62,949 nt of DNA, from assembly GCA_026421245.1 (NCBI GenBank), contig JAPKDJ010000016.1, forward strand, positions 1 to 62,949. Reading direction: 5' to 3'. The notes below the pieces were generated by a model. The model was not told the origin of the DNA, searched no databases, and saw only the letters and a list, made by a program, of their open reading frames with translations. This stretch comes from Akkermansiaceae bacterium. GTDB lineage: Bacteria > Verrucomicrobiota > Verrucomicrobiia > Verrucomicrobiales > Akkermansiaceae. Positions 1 to 9,324 of the stretch are shown here, piece after piece (position 1 is the first letter of the stretch; every line of letters starts with the position of its first letter). Position numbers and translations under genes: made by a program.

Positions 1-166
1 CCTCGAGTTCCTTTCCAACACCGCCGAGACGGGTTGGATTCAGGGTGTCGACCTCTATCGCGCCCTCGATCATCGCCCTAAATCAATCGGTCGCGGCCCC
101 CTCCCCTGGGGAACTCTAATGTTCTACAAGCAACCGCATCTCCTCTCTCCCAAAGACGACAAGTGA
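1..166 (+). CDS. C-terminal end of an unidentified protein (partial)
   Basis: The window opens inside a reading frame that starts at base 2 and ends at a TGA at 164-166, giving 54 residues. The tail is rich in Pro and aromatic residues near the end (PLPWGTLMFYKQPHLLSPKD). Codon choice, with many C-ending codons, matches the downstream genes, so it looks like real coding sequence. I do not recognise the family. It lies 54 bases upstream of the haem protein gene on the same strand and could belong to the same transcript. Confidence 0.5.
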   Translation, partial: LEFLSNTAETGWIQGVDLYRALDHRPKSIGRGPLPWGTLMFYKQPHLLSPKDDK

Positions 167-220
167 AAGATGCTCCTTCATTTGCTTCGGCAAAGACCGT
201 AGGATTCCCCTCTACGTTTC

Positions 221-3200
221 ATGAAGCTGCTCACTGCCTCACTTATCAGTTCTCTCTTTGCGACTCTTCCTCTTTTCGCGGAGAAGCCCGATCCAAAATC
301 CCTCGAATTCACCAAGTGGACTCCTGACTTTCAGATTCCAAATCCCGTCGCGATTTCATTCGATGAACAAGGCCGCGCCTACGTTTCCCAGACCCAACGC
401 CGTAAAGCCAATGATCTCGATATTCGAAACAACCGCGACTGGGTTTCCAACGACTTGAGTTTTAAAACCCCCGACGAGAAGCGTGCGTTTTACCATAAGA
501 TCTTCACTCCTGAAAACAGCGACGCAAATAAGAAGCGGGTCAAGGATTACAACAAAGACGGCAAACATGATCTTAAGGACCTCCAGGCTCTCACCGATCG
601 CGTCTCCTTGATCGAAGACACCGATGGTAACGGCTTCGCAGATAAAACTTCGATTTACGCCGAAGGGTTCAATTCCGAAATCACCGGGATCGCGGCCGGA
701 GTCCTGCATCACGACGGCGATGTTTACGTCACCGCCATACCCGATCTTTGGAAGCTGCGGGACACCACCCATGACGGCAAAGCCGACACCCGTGAATCAT
801 TGGCTTATGGTTTTGGCCCGCACATCGCTTTGGGCGGGCATGACATGCACGGGCTCACCGTGGGGCCCGATGGCCGTATCTATTGGACCGTCGGAGACAA
901 GGGGGTCGGCGTCACCTCAAAGGAAGGGCTGAAATTCAAATACCCCAACCAGGGAGCCCTTCTTCGTTGCGAGCCTGACGGTAGCAATTTCGAAGTCTAT
1001 GCACGAGGGCTACGCAACGTTCAAGAGATCGCCTTTGATCAATACGGAAACATTTTTGGCGTCGACAACGACTCGGACAGCCGGGGAGAAAAAGAGCGTT
1101 TTGTCTACATTGTCCGTCACATGGATGCCGGATGGCGATGCAACTGGCAGTATCGCAAAGGCGGATACAACCCATGGATGGATGAAAACCTCCATGTTCC
1201 CTATCAAAAGGATCAACCCGTCTACATCACCCCTCCCATCAGCCTCTACAACAACGGCCCCGCCGGAATGGCCTTCAACCCCGGAACCGCCTTGGGAGAA
1301 GAATGGAACGACTACTTCTTCCACACCAGCGCTCCCAACGGGCAACAGTGGGCCTTCCAAGTCGAGGAAGATGGAGCCTCATTTAAAATGGTGAACGACA
1401 TGCAAATTGGGAACGGCGTTCCCATTGTCGGCATCAACTTCGGTCCTGATGGAGCCCTCTACGGAGTCGACTGGGGCGGCGGTTATCCTCTGAACGAAAA
1501 AGGAGCCGTTTGGAAATGGGATGTTAAAAATAAGAACCCGCTCCGGGAAGCAACCGCAAATCTCTTGCGAGCAGACTTCTCAAAAATAGAGATCGCTCAA
1601 CTCGTTGAAAAACTTGATCACCTCGATCAGAGAATCCGCCTAAAATCTCAATTCGAACTGGCAAAAAGAGGATCGAGAAAAGAGCTCAAAGAAGCATCAC
1701 TCAATTCAACTCAGATAGGCCGGATTCATGCCATCTGGGGACTGGGCCAAATCTATCGGACGACTAAAGAAATCACACCGGAGCTGAGTGATCTCCTGAC
1801 CGACCAAGATCCCGAAATTCGTGTCCAAGCCGTCAAGACCTTGGGAGATCTCCATGGAACCCATCTGGCACTTCATCGTGCTCCCGCCCCAAAGGGAATC
1901 GTCTCATTATCCGAACAAGAATTCATTCCACTTCTCAAAGATCCATCAGACCGGGTTAAATTCCATGCCGCCATTGCCATCGGAAACGTCAGCGAATCAG
2001 AAGGAGCCCAAGCAATCCTTGGAATGATCCGCAGTACCAACGACGATAGCAAAACCTTCCTGCGTCACGCTGCCGTTGTTGGACTCACCGGATGCGCAAC
2101 TTCAGAATTTTTGGTGAATCTTTCCAAAGATGATTCCGAACTTATCCAAAAGATCGCTGTCGTGGCCTTACGACGCCGCGCCAATCCCGCTGTGGCTGAG
2201 TTTCTGAAATCTCCGATGGAAAACGTCGCCGCTGAGGCTGCGCGCGCTATCCACGATGACTGGATGATCGAGAAAGCAATGCCTGCCCTCGCCTCCTCGC
2301 TAACAGACACAAAATGGCTTAAAAATGAATCCCTCATCCGCCGTGCCATCAACGCCAACTTCCACTTGGGCACATTAGAACATGCCAACCGGGTTGCCAG
2401 CTATGCCGCGCAAACAGAGATCCCCGAACAGCTCCGCCTCGACGCTCTGGATGCCCTGGGAAAGTGGACCAACCCTGAAGACCTCGATCGGATTGTCGGA
2501 CGTTACCGCCTTCGTGAAGATCGAAACCCGCAAATCTCAAAAGCAGCCATTTCGCCCCAACTTACCAAACTTTTGACAGACCCAAGCCAGAAAATCCAAA
2601 GTAAAGCGATGGGTCTCGCCCGTTCCCAGAAAATTAAGATGTCGGCCGAGACATTGCTCGCAGTTTCGAGCAACGAAACCTCACTCACCGAACTCCGGAT
2701 TGAAGCGCTTCGTACCCTTGCCTCTCAAAAACACCCGGACCTGAAAGCCATTCTCACCACCACCATGAAGGCCAAAAGCGACGACCTCCGCATCATCGCG
2801 CTCAAGCTCCTTGCAGAAACCGATTCCGAAGCCGCTCTCGAGTTCACGCAACATCTCCTTCATCAAAAAAATGGTTCCACTCGCGAAAAACAGGCCTCAC
2901 TCGATCTACTCTCCCAAGATCTCGCCTCGAAAAACGGAGACAAAATCCTACAGGCCCTCATTGACTCCTTCGACCAAATCCCAGTCGAGCTTCAGCTCAA
3001 TCTCGCTGAAGCCGCTGCTTTGCGGAATCTCAAAGCCCCTTCCCCCGATTTCTCACAAGCACTGATCGGCGGGGACGACGCGAGAGGAAAGCATCTCTTT
3101 ATGAACCACCTCGCTGCGCAATGTGTTCGCTGTCATAAAGTAGCCGACGGCAAGGGGAGCGACCTCGGTCCCAATCTAAAGTCCATCGGCCTTATCGATC

Positions 3201-3499
3201 GAAACCTCCTCCTCGAATCAATCATGGCACCTCAAAAAGTCATCGCCGACGGCTACGGGTCCATTTCTTTAACTCTCAAAAACGGAAAATCAGTCGTAGG
3301 ATTGTTTCAAAGCGAGAAGAACGGAATCATCAAAATTCGTGATTCCGAAGGGGCTCTTACCAAAGTAAAATTAAATGAAATCAAAGAACGTAGTCCTGTG
3401 ATTTCCACCATGCCACCGATGGGACTAATCCTGACCAACCGTGAAATCCGCGACTTGATCGAATACCTTTCGACTCTAAAAGAAAAACCGAAAAAATGA
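221..3499 (+). CDS. Secreted PVC-type haem-binding protein: propeller, HEAT repeats and C-terminal cytochrome c domain
   Basis: The 1092-residue protein begins with a Sec signal peptide (MKLLTASLISSLFATLPLFA). Residues about 25-430 look like the propeller-type 'membrane-bound dehydrogenase' domain common in Planctomycetes and Verrucomicrobia, including a calcium-loop-like DTDGNGFAD. Residues about 460-900 are helical HEAT-like repeats. The C-terminal part from about 945 carries one haem c site, C968-V-R-C971-H972, followed by the MPPMG motif that usually supplies the axial Met. The family is thought to act in the periplasm or at the cell surface in sugar or polyol oxidation, but substrates are not established. 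Its TGA overlaps the ATG of the next gene by four bases (ATGA, 3496-3499), so the haem protein and the sulfatase are probably co-translated. The architecture is clear; the substrate is unknown. Confidence 0.9.
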   Translation: MKLLTASLISSLFATLPLFAEKPDPKSLEFTKWTPDFQIPNPVAISFDEQGRAYVSQTQRRKANDLDIRNNRDWVSNDLSFKTPDEKRAFYHKIFTPENSDANKKRVKDYNKDGKHDLKDLQALTDRVSLIEDTDGNGFADKTSIYAEGFNSEITGIAAGVLHHDGDVYVTAIPDLWKLRDTTHDGKADTRESLAYGFGPHIALGGHDMHGLTVGPDGRIYWTVGDKGVGVTSKEGLKFKYPNQGALLRCEPDGSNFEVYARGLRNVQEIAFDQYGNIFGVDNDSDSRGEKERFVYIVRHMDAGWRCNWQYRKGGYNPWMDENLHVPYQKDQPVYITPPISLYNNGPAGMAFNPGTALGEEWNDYFFHTSAPNGQQWAFQVEEDGASFKMVNDMQIGNGVPIVGINFGPDGALYGVDWGGGYPLNEKGAVWKWDVKNKNPLREATANLLRADFSKIEIAQLVEKLDHLDQRIRLKSQFELAKRGSRKELKEASLNSTQIGRIHAIWGLGQIYRTTKEITPELSDLLTDQDPEIRVQAVKTLGDLHGTHLALHRAPAPKGIVSLSEQEFIPLLKDPSDRVKFHAAIAIGNVSESEGAQAILGMIRSTNDDSKTFLRHAAVVGLTGCATSEFLVNLSKDDSELIQKIAVVALRRRANPAVAEFLKSPMENVAAEAARAIHDDWMIEKAMPALASSLTDTKWLKNESLIRRAINANFHLGTLEHANRVASYAAQTEIPEQLRLDALDALGKWTNPEDLDRIVGRYRLREDRNPQISKAAISPQLTKLLTDPSQKIQSKAMGLARSQKIKMSAETLLAVSSNETSLTELRIEALRTLASQKHPDLKAILTTTMKAKSDDLRIIALKLLAETDSEAALEFTQHLLHQKNGSTREKQASLDLLSQDLASKNGDKILQALIDSFDQIPVELQLNLAEAAALRNLKAPSPDFSQALIGGDDARGKHLFMNHLAAQCVRCHKVADGKGSDLGPNLKSIGLIDRNLLLESIMAPQKVIADGYGSISLTLKNGKSVVGLFQSEKNGIIKIRDSEGALTKVKLNEIKERSPVISTMPPMGLILTNREIRDLIEYLSTLKEKPKK

Positions 3500-4938
3500 T
3501 CCGGTCCACCCTCCTTCTTGCCGCGCTAACTGCTTCCGGATTCTCAGCCGAGAAACTCAATGTCCTCTTCATCGCGGTCGACGACCTCCGCCCCGAACTC
3601 AATTGCTACGGGAACAAGGACATCCATTCGCCAAATATCGACGCTCTCGCCGCGCGGGGCACTCTTTTTGAGCGCACCTATTGTCAGGTCGCTGTTTGTG
3701 GCGCTTCCCGCGCCAGCCTCATGACCGGATTGCGCCCCCAATCCACTCGTTGCTGGAATTTCAAAACTCCCATGCGTGAGATGAATCCGGACGCGCTTTC
3801 CATGCCCCAGCACTTCAAAGAGCATGGTTATACGACACTCTCCATTGGCAAGATCTACCATGCCTCCAACGATGACTTCCCCCAAGGCTGGTCGGAAAAA
3901 CCTCTGCGTGGAATGGGAGCCCAATACGCTTCCCCTGCTGGAATCGCCGAAGCGAAAAAAGCGTCCCGTATCCAAAGAGCCACCGGAGTTCGAACCAGAG
4001 GACCCTCCATTGAAAACGGAGGAAAGGTGAGCGATGATGCCTACAACGATGGCATGACCGCCAAAACTGCCATCGAACGATTGAAAAAATTTGCGGCCAC
4101 CGACAAGCCATTCTTCCTGGCCGTTGGATTTACCAAACCCCACCTCCCCTTTAATGCTCCCGCCAAATACTGGGATCTTTACGATCGCTCCAAGATCAAA
4201 GTCCCCTCCCGTGACAAAGTCATCGATGGTCTCTCTTACGACGGCTCGGGCTGGGGAGAACTCAAAAACTACTCCGACATCGCCCTTAAAACCAAAAAAC
4301 TCGACGATGCCAAAACCCGCGAGCTCATTCACGGGTATCGCGCCTCGGTGAGCTACATGGACGCGCAAGTCGGCCGGGTGATCAATGCGCTCGAAACCTC
4401 GGGTCTCGTTCAAAACACCATCATTGTTCTTTGGGGTGACCACGGATACTACCTCGGAGACTACGGCGAGTGGTGCAAGCACACCACCTACGAAGTTGCT
4501 GCCAAAGTCCCCCTCATCATCGCCTCCCCTCAACTCAAAGGAGGGCAACGCACATCAGCCCTCACCGAACTCGTCGACCTCTTCCCCACCCTTTGCGATC
4601 TTAGCGGAGTCCCCGTCCCAACTCCTCTTCACGGCGTCTCCCTCAAACCCGTCATTCAAGATCCCGAAATTAAATGGAAGGAAGGTGTCTTCAGCCAATA
4701 TTTCAAAAATAAACCCAAGGTCGGCAAAGTCCTCGGCACAAGTGTTCGTACCGGCCGCTATCGCTACACCGAATGGCGCAAAAAGGACCACACCGGAACA
4801 CTCGAGGACATCACCTTGATTGACCTCGAAGCCGATCCCAAAGCAACCAAAAACGTGGCGGCTGATCCTGTTCACAAAGAATTTCTGAAAAGGCTCGGTG
4901 AACTTGCCAAAAAATCAGGAACTGGCATCAAGCCCTAG
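3496..4938 (+). CDS. Sulfatase, iduronate-2-sulfatase-like
   Basis: A 480-residue secreted type I sulfatase with a short signal peptide ending around residue 18 (SGFSA). The metal ligands D29 and D30 lie in FIAVDDLRPE. The catalytic motif is C68-G-A-S-R72, where Cys68 should be converted to formylglycine; the usual C-x-P-x-R has Ala in place of Pro here, which the C-x-A-x-R variant tolerates. The GDHGYYLGDYGEWCKHTTYE segment supplies the Asp/His and Lys positions typical of the iduronate-2-sulfatase branch, and the length fits that group. It probably removes sulfate from a sulfated glycan outside the cytoplasm. The start overlaps the stop of the haem protein gene by four bases. The exact sugar substrate cannot be read from the sequence. 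No maturation enzyme is encoded in the window. Confidence 0.9.
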   Translation: MIRSTLLLAALTASGFSAEKLNVLFIAVDDLRPELNCYGNKDIHSPNIDALAARGTLFERTYCQVAVCGASRASLMTGLRPQSTRCWNFKTPMREMNPDALSMPQHFKEHGYTTLSIGKIYHASNDDFPQGWSEKPLRGMGAQYASPAGIAEAKKASRIQRATGVRTRGPSIENGGKVSDDAYNDGMTAKTAIERLKKFAATDKPFFLAVGFTKPHLPFNAPAKYWDLYDRSKIKVPSRDKVIDGLSYDGSGWGELKNYSDIALKTKKLDDAKTRELIHGYRASVSYMDAQVGRVINALETSGLVQNTIIVLWGDHGYYLGDYGEWCKHTTYEVAAKVPLIIASPQLKGGQRTSALTELVDLFPTLCDLSGVPVPTPLHGVSLKPVIQDPEIKWKEGVFSQYFKNKPKVGKVLGTSVRTGRYRYTEWRKKDHTGTLEDITLIDLEADPKATKNVAADPVHKEFLKRLGELAKKSGTGIKP

Positions 4939-4942
4939 ATTC

Positions 4943-5140
4943 TCAGTTGTGACGCAACGGGGCACTCCGACCGGAGCCTTTCAGAAGTGACTTCAAGCGG
5001 GCAACCACCTTGGGCCGCTTTGAATACAGATTCGTCTTCTCTCCAGGATCATCCTTCAGATTGTAAAACTGCCGGAGGGGCCTCCGGGTCTGTGTCCCGG
5101 CAGTGCGTAAGGCTTCATTCTCCGTTGCGATCGTAATCAA
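4943..5140 (-). pseudogene. C-terminal remnant of a second sulfatase
   Basis: The minus strand encodes a 65-residue reading frame with the typical last segment of a sulfatase (FYNLKDDPGEKTNLY followed by a basic helix). Nothing resembling the catalytic domain lies upstream on the minus strand, only about 200 bases without coding signal before ccsA. It is therefore a leftover tail rather than a working enzyme. It points toward the intact sulfatase (convergent), which fits duplication and decay at this locus. A short independent peptide cannot be excluded but is unlikely. Confidence 0.6.
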
Positions 5141-5342
5141 AAAGCAAATTCCTAGTAGCTAGCTGCATCAGCCTTTCTTCACTCTCTTTTCTTATCGAAG
5201 CAGTCTCGGACTGCCAAGGGCGGCATATCTCAATGTTCGGCCCATTGTCTCTCAAAAAACAACGATGGTGGGCTACCAAAGCGCTTCCATTCACGGAGAA
5301 GGCCCTCCCACTTCCGGGAAGACAACCTTCCCAGCGAAACGA

Positions 5343-7430
5343 TCACACTCCGGGGGGTGAAGGAGGCTTCTTGGGAGACTGTTTCTGCTGGAATTTCTCA
5401 ATACCCCAGCCAACCACTCCCACTGAGAAGGCCACCAAGGTTGCAAAATAGAAGTAATAAACCGTGCTTGCACCTTTGATGAACCCATAAGAATGCAAAC
5501 CGACTTCCAGCATATTCACGCCCCACCAGGAGAAAACGACAACCGATCCGCCAAGGATGCTCATGAGATGAATTCCCCAGCCTTTCATCCAACCCGCCAG
5601 TCGACAGTGAAGAATAATAAGGCTCCACAAGACAATCAACAACGCCCCATTTTCCTTGGGATCCCATCCCCAAAACCGTCCCCATGAGTCATTGGCCCAG
5701 ATTCCTCCGAGCACCGTGCCCACCAGTGCGAACAACAGAGTAAAGCAGGTGATCCCATAAACGGTTCGGGTCATAAACCGATGAAAGGCCTTGGGATCCT
5801 TCATCACTCCGGCAAGAGCAAGGAAGACATACACCATGGAGAGGAAGCACGCGACAAGCCCCCCGCAATATCCGATCGTGACCGTCACCACATGAGTCGC
5901 AAGCCAGTAGTTGGAGTCCAGAACAGCACGCAATGGGTCCATGTTATCCTTGGCATCTCCCAGCTCAAAACGGAAGGCGAAGAAAAGTCCAATCACACCC
6001 AATGCCGCACCGATCGACAACAAGATTCTCCGTCGGGTGAGGAGTTCGGAAATACCGAGAACAATCACTGCCCCCGCGGAGATAAACGGAATTGTATCGT
6101 AAAGATTGGAAACCGGGGGGCGACCGGTGATCACAAAGCGATGAACGATTCCCGCCAGGAGATAAGCAATGGCCGTGACGTAAAGAATGGATGTGATCCA
6201 TCCCACAATCTGACCACCCTTTCCTTCTCTCACGATCCATCCAATTGCAGACACCACAAATGCCACGATAAACCAAATGAGTGCGTGCATGAAGTAGTTC
6301 CGCTCATAATATGTAACCTCGGAATCAACTTTCCCACCTTCATCCCTGGCCTCGGCTCGCTCGCGCAGGTCGTCTTTCCATTCAGTAAGATTCTTAAGAA
6401 ATTCGTCGGAATTCGGCTTTTGGGCTGACTTCCCCAAATCCTCGATGGTTTTGAAATCCTGCATCATCACGGTGGGTTCTTCCAACTTCCCTTGCAGGAA
6501 TTTTTCCAAGCCATTTCCCAGGGAATGCCATTCTTCTTCGTCCTTGCTCTGGGGCGGGAGCACAACAGGACCATACTTTGCAAAAGTTAGCTGGCGGTTC
6601 AATTCATATTCGAACTCTCGGGCTTGCGGTGTCTCAAGCCTTCGGGTGGATGCGATCACCCGATCAACGACAGGCATCCAATAGCTGAAACGAGAAGGGT
6701 CACTCACTTTTTCGAGCATTTTCAAAACATCCTCATCAACATAGGCGAGCTGCTTGGGATCAAGCTCAGGTAATCCTCCGCGAAGAATGTCAAACGAATC
6801 ACGAATCCCGGTGTAATTGAGGACAAGTTGGGCAAACTCCACCGTTTTCTTCTCGTTTGGAATCAGCGAGCCCTCACCAGATTCCTCTCTTTTCTTAAGA
6901 AGATCCCGGCCTCGATTGATCAGTTTTTGAAATCCATTTTCTTCGCTGTCCCCGCCGTCCTCGATATCGTTGAAACTCAGTCGGGCACGACGTTCTTGGG
7001 TTTCGATCCCGAATGGTTTTAAAATATCGGAATCATCGAGCCGAAAGACAGGGAGATCATCCACGAGTTCCGGGCGAAACATGCAATCAAGCAACCACTC
7101 GACCGGTCCAATTTTATGGACCGTTCCTCCCGATTTCACCTTCATCGTGAGAGACCCGTGAAAGGTCAACATTTTGAAGCGGGCAAAGGTCGCCAGGGGC
7201 TTGATCCGGCCGCCATCTTGAACAGGGATGGCAGAGGCGGCATCAACCACCTCCTCACTCCATGGAGAGTAGCCATTGATCTCCCTTACGTCGGTCGGCG
7301 GGATGACACCGCGGATTCCATAGGCAATGAGCCCAAAGAGAACCAGGAGGAAGAAAATGACCAATCCCCACCGAAGGGCTTTGGTTTCGGAATCTGGGGA
7401 CGGGACCTGATTGGGCGGGTTGGCACTCAC
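5343..7430 (-). CDS. ccsA: Cytochrome c maturation protein CcsA (ResC-type) with a large N-terminal extension
   Basis: The 695-residue membrane protein has one early transmembrane helix (about 20-42), a long soluble segment to about residue 375, then roughly eight helices. The tryptophan-rich haem-handling motif is at about 578-596 (WGRFWGWDPKENGALL), with candidate haem-ligand histidines near residues 511 (ATHVVTV) and 643 (LHSYGF). With ResB it forms the system II synthase that moves haem outward and attaches it to CxxCH motifs of exported cytochromes. The start is GTG (7428-7430), overlapping the resB stop by four bases (GTGA). CcsA proteins of the usual size are about half as long; the extra segment is discussed in the findings. 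It ends the operon lipoprotein-resB-ccsA. Confidence 0.9.
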   Translation of the reverse strand: MSANPPNQVPSPDSETKALRWGLVIFFLLVLFGLIAYGIRGVIPPTDVREINGYSPWSEEVVDAASAIPVQDGGRIKPLATFARFKMLTFHGSLTMKVKSGGTVHKIGPVEWLLDCMFRPELVDDLPVFRLDDSDILKPFGIETQERRARLSFNDIEDGGDSEENGFQKLINRGRDLLKKREESGEGSLIPNEKKTVEFAQLVLNYTGIRDSFDILRGGLPELDPKQLAYVDEDVLKMLEKVSDPSRFSYWMPVVDRVIASTRRLETPQAREFEYELNRQLTFAKYGPVVLPPQSKDEEEWHSLGNGLEKFLQGKLEEPTVMMQDFKTIEDLGKSAQKPNSDEFLKNLTEWKDDLRERAEARDEGGKVDSEVTYYERNYFMHALIWFIVAFVVSAIGWIVREGKGGQIVGWITSILYVTAIAYLLAGIVHRFVITGRPPVSNLYDTIPFISAGAVIVLGISELLTRRRILLSIGAALGVIGLFFAFRFELGDAKDNMDPLRAVLDSNYWLATHVVTVTIGYCGGLVACFLSMVYVFLALAGVMKDPKAFHRFMTRTVYGITCFTLLFALVGTVLGGIWANDSWGRFWGWDPKENGALLIVLWSLIILHCRLAGWMKGWGIHLMSILGGSVVVFSWWGVNMLEVGLHSYGFIKGASTVYYFYFATLVAFSVGVVGWGIEKFQQKQSPKKPPSPPGV

Positions 7431-8656
7431 GAGACGGAAGATTCGGTGGTTTTGAGTTTCTTGGGCCGACTCCCTCCGGTGAAACGGAAGAGCATCGTAA
7501 TAAAGTGAATGAGAAGCCCGAAGGTCGAGGCGTAGAGCGCATATTCAGGCCAGCGGTCGGAAGGGTTTTTCACCACCGCGAATGTTGAAGAGGGAGTTTC
7601 CCCCTCGGCAGCCTTGGTATATCCTGCCTGATAGAGGGTATAGCCTCCGTGGCGGGCGGGCTCATTCATGATGATCTTGTAATCCTCACGCTGTTTCCCA
7701 TCAATCTTGGTGATGTTACTCTGAAACCAGCGCGGGATACTTGTCCCGGGATGGTCCTCTCCAATAGTCTTGTGAAGCTCAACCATGAAGGGCATTGGCC
7801 AGACTTCCATAAGATAGGTCACTCCATAGCGTTTCCCCTCGTGGGTGAAGCTCACCGGATACGGATTGCCGGCCCAAAGCACGAGGCGCTGGATCGGGCC
7901 TCCGGATTTATCCTTTACGGTGACGTAGCACCCTGGGGTGTTGGCTTCTTCTTGCTGGATATTCTTCTCGGTCTCGGCGAGGAAAAATCCATCCACCACT
8001 TCGACTCCCTCGGGAGCCGGGCTGGACGGGGAGTCCAAAGCAAGTTCGGCGACCGGGAGGAAGTGATCAACTTGCAAGGTGAAGTCAAATTTTTCGAAGG
8101 TCGCGTTGAGCTTATCTTTCGGGCCAAGGGTCTTGATGTGTTTTGACCGAACAATGACGGGTTGCTCTCGAGCTCCATTTTCATCGTATTGGAAAATTTC
8201 AATGTCGTGCTTAAAAAGCTTTTGGGCGTAGTCAGACTGCTCTCCCTGAAGAACCCGCATGTGCCCTTCTTCCTTGGTGACACTGGAGACCGCACCGGCG
8301 ATGAGCATGAAAAGAATAGCGCAATGGCTCAAAAGCACCCCAAACTTCTTCCACCCTTTCCGGGCCCGGATAATCGCGCCCAAAAACATGTTGATCCCAA
8401 GAACAACGATCACCCAGTAAGCCCCGGGAAGCGGGAAAAAGATGAGCTTACCGTCTCCACGACTGGGAAGAACATAGATGGATTCGATGTCGAAATATTT
8501 GTGAATCGTTGCCCAAAGGCCGAACCACTTCTGCTCAATCGTGCCAAAGAAGGTGAGCACAAACAAGAGACTCAAACACACGACCGCGATCTCGAATCCG
8601 GAGAGGATGCGGAAGACACGCTTCCCCAGGGAGATTTCTTTTTTTGAATCGCTCAT
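7427..8656 (-). CDS. resB: ResB-family cytochrome c biogenesis protein
   Basis: A 409-residue membrane protein with three N-terminal transmembrane helices (about 18-38, 77-97, 102-125), a periplasmic region of about 240 residues and a final helix at about 370-392. Histidines in the third helix (LLSHCAI) and in the last one (LLIHFI) are plausible haem ligands. This layout matches the ResB half of the system II cytochrome c synthase. It is coupled to ccsA by a GTGA overlap and starts three bases after the stop of the lipoprotein gene, so all three genes form one operon. The many CxxCH proteins in the window are likely clients. Assignment to the family is firm; partnership with the adjacent CcsA is inferred from position. 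Confidence 0.88.
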   Translation of the reverse strand: MSDSKKEISLGKRVFRILSGFEIAVVCLSLLFVLTFFGTIEQKWFGLWATIHKYFDIESIYVLPSRGDGKLIFFPLPGAYWVIVVLGINMFLGAIIRARKGWKKFGVLLSHCAILFMLIAGAVSSVTKEEGHMRVLQGEQSDYAQKLFKHDIEIFQYDENGAREQPVIVRSKHIKTLGPKDKLNATFEKFDFTLQVDHFLPVAELALDSPSSPAPEGVEVVDGFFLAETEKNIQQEEANTPGCYVTVKDKSGGPIQRLVLWAGNPYPVSFTHEGKRYGVTYLMEVWPMPFMVELHKTIGEDHPGTSIPRWFQSNITKIDGKQREDYKIIMNEPARHGGYTLYQAGYTKAAEGETPSSTFAVVKNPSDRWPEYALYASTFGLLIHFITMLFRFTGGSRPKKLKTTESSVS

Positions 8657-8659
8657 GGC

Positions 8660-9262
8660 TTAATAATCGGAGGACCCGGAAGTTTCGGCAGGTTTCTCTC
8701 CCGTAGGAGTTTCGATAAAGTGATCTTCGATGGGCGTAAAACTGCGAACATATTCAAAAAGCACTTCTCGCTGGGCTTCGATCTCTTCGGCCGGGCCGGT
8801 CATTTTTAGCGTAATTAGATTGCTACTCGACTGGCGGATGATGCCGACCATGGCGAAGCCTTCTTTCGCTCCCCTCCCCATTCCGGGATTGTAGGTCCCG
8901 GCGCCCTCGACAATAAAAGCCGGCCGACTAAGCATCTCGGTCTTCCCTAGAAACTCCTCGGACTGAAGAGGCGTGAGCCCGAACTGTCCCAGCCAGCGGT
9001 TGGCATTCTCGAGAACCTGTCCCTGGGTCTCCCCCATCACGATCTCAATCGAGTCGTCTTTTCCCGCTACATAGTTGATGAGACGGAATTGCGTCCCCGG
9101 GAGGCGCCTCCAATCCAAGGGGGGCTTATCCTTAAGATTCCCGGGATAATGTCGATCATGGAGAGTGATCGGACGTGTCTCGGTCACGTTGATGGATTTC
9201 TCGGGCTCACCGCAACCTGCGAACAAGGTGGCAGCGGTCGCGAGGAGGACGAGGTTTCGCAT
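8660..9262 (-). CDS. Predicted lipoprotein, first gene of the ccs operon
   Basis: About 200 residues from the start chosen here (MRNLVLLATAATLFAGCGEP), which gives a normal lipoprotein signal peptide with lipobox LFAGC. A start 45 bases further upstream would put 15 non-hydrophobic residues ahead of the signal and is less likely. The mature part holds an alpha/beta-looking domain (IEIVMGETQGQVLENANRW, later AMVGIIRQSSSNLITLKM) resembling uncharacterised proteins found next to ResB/CcsA in related bacteria. It is three bases upstream of resB. It may help cytochrome maturation at the membrane surface, but that rests only on the operon. It is divergent from psd across a 62-base gap, which must hold both promoters. 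Confidence 0.75.
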   Translation of the reverse strand: MRNLVLLATAATLFAGCGEPEKSINVTETRPITLHDRHYPGNLKDKPPLDWRRLPGTQFRLINYVAGKDDSIEIVMGETQGQVLENANRWLGQFGLTPLQSEEFLGKTEMLSRPAFIVEGAGTYNPGMGRGAKEGFAMVGIIRQSSSNLITLKMTGPAEEIEAQREVLFEYVRSFTPIEDHFIETPTGEKPAETSGSSDY

Positions 9263-9324
9263 GGCTGGAATAGACGTAGCTGCATGAGGTAAAATTTCAA
9301 ATTTCAAATTCCTGATTCGTAGCC

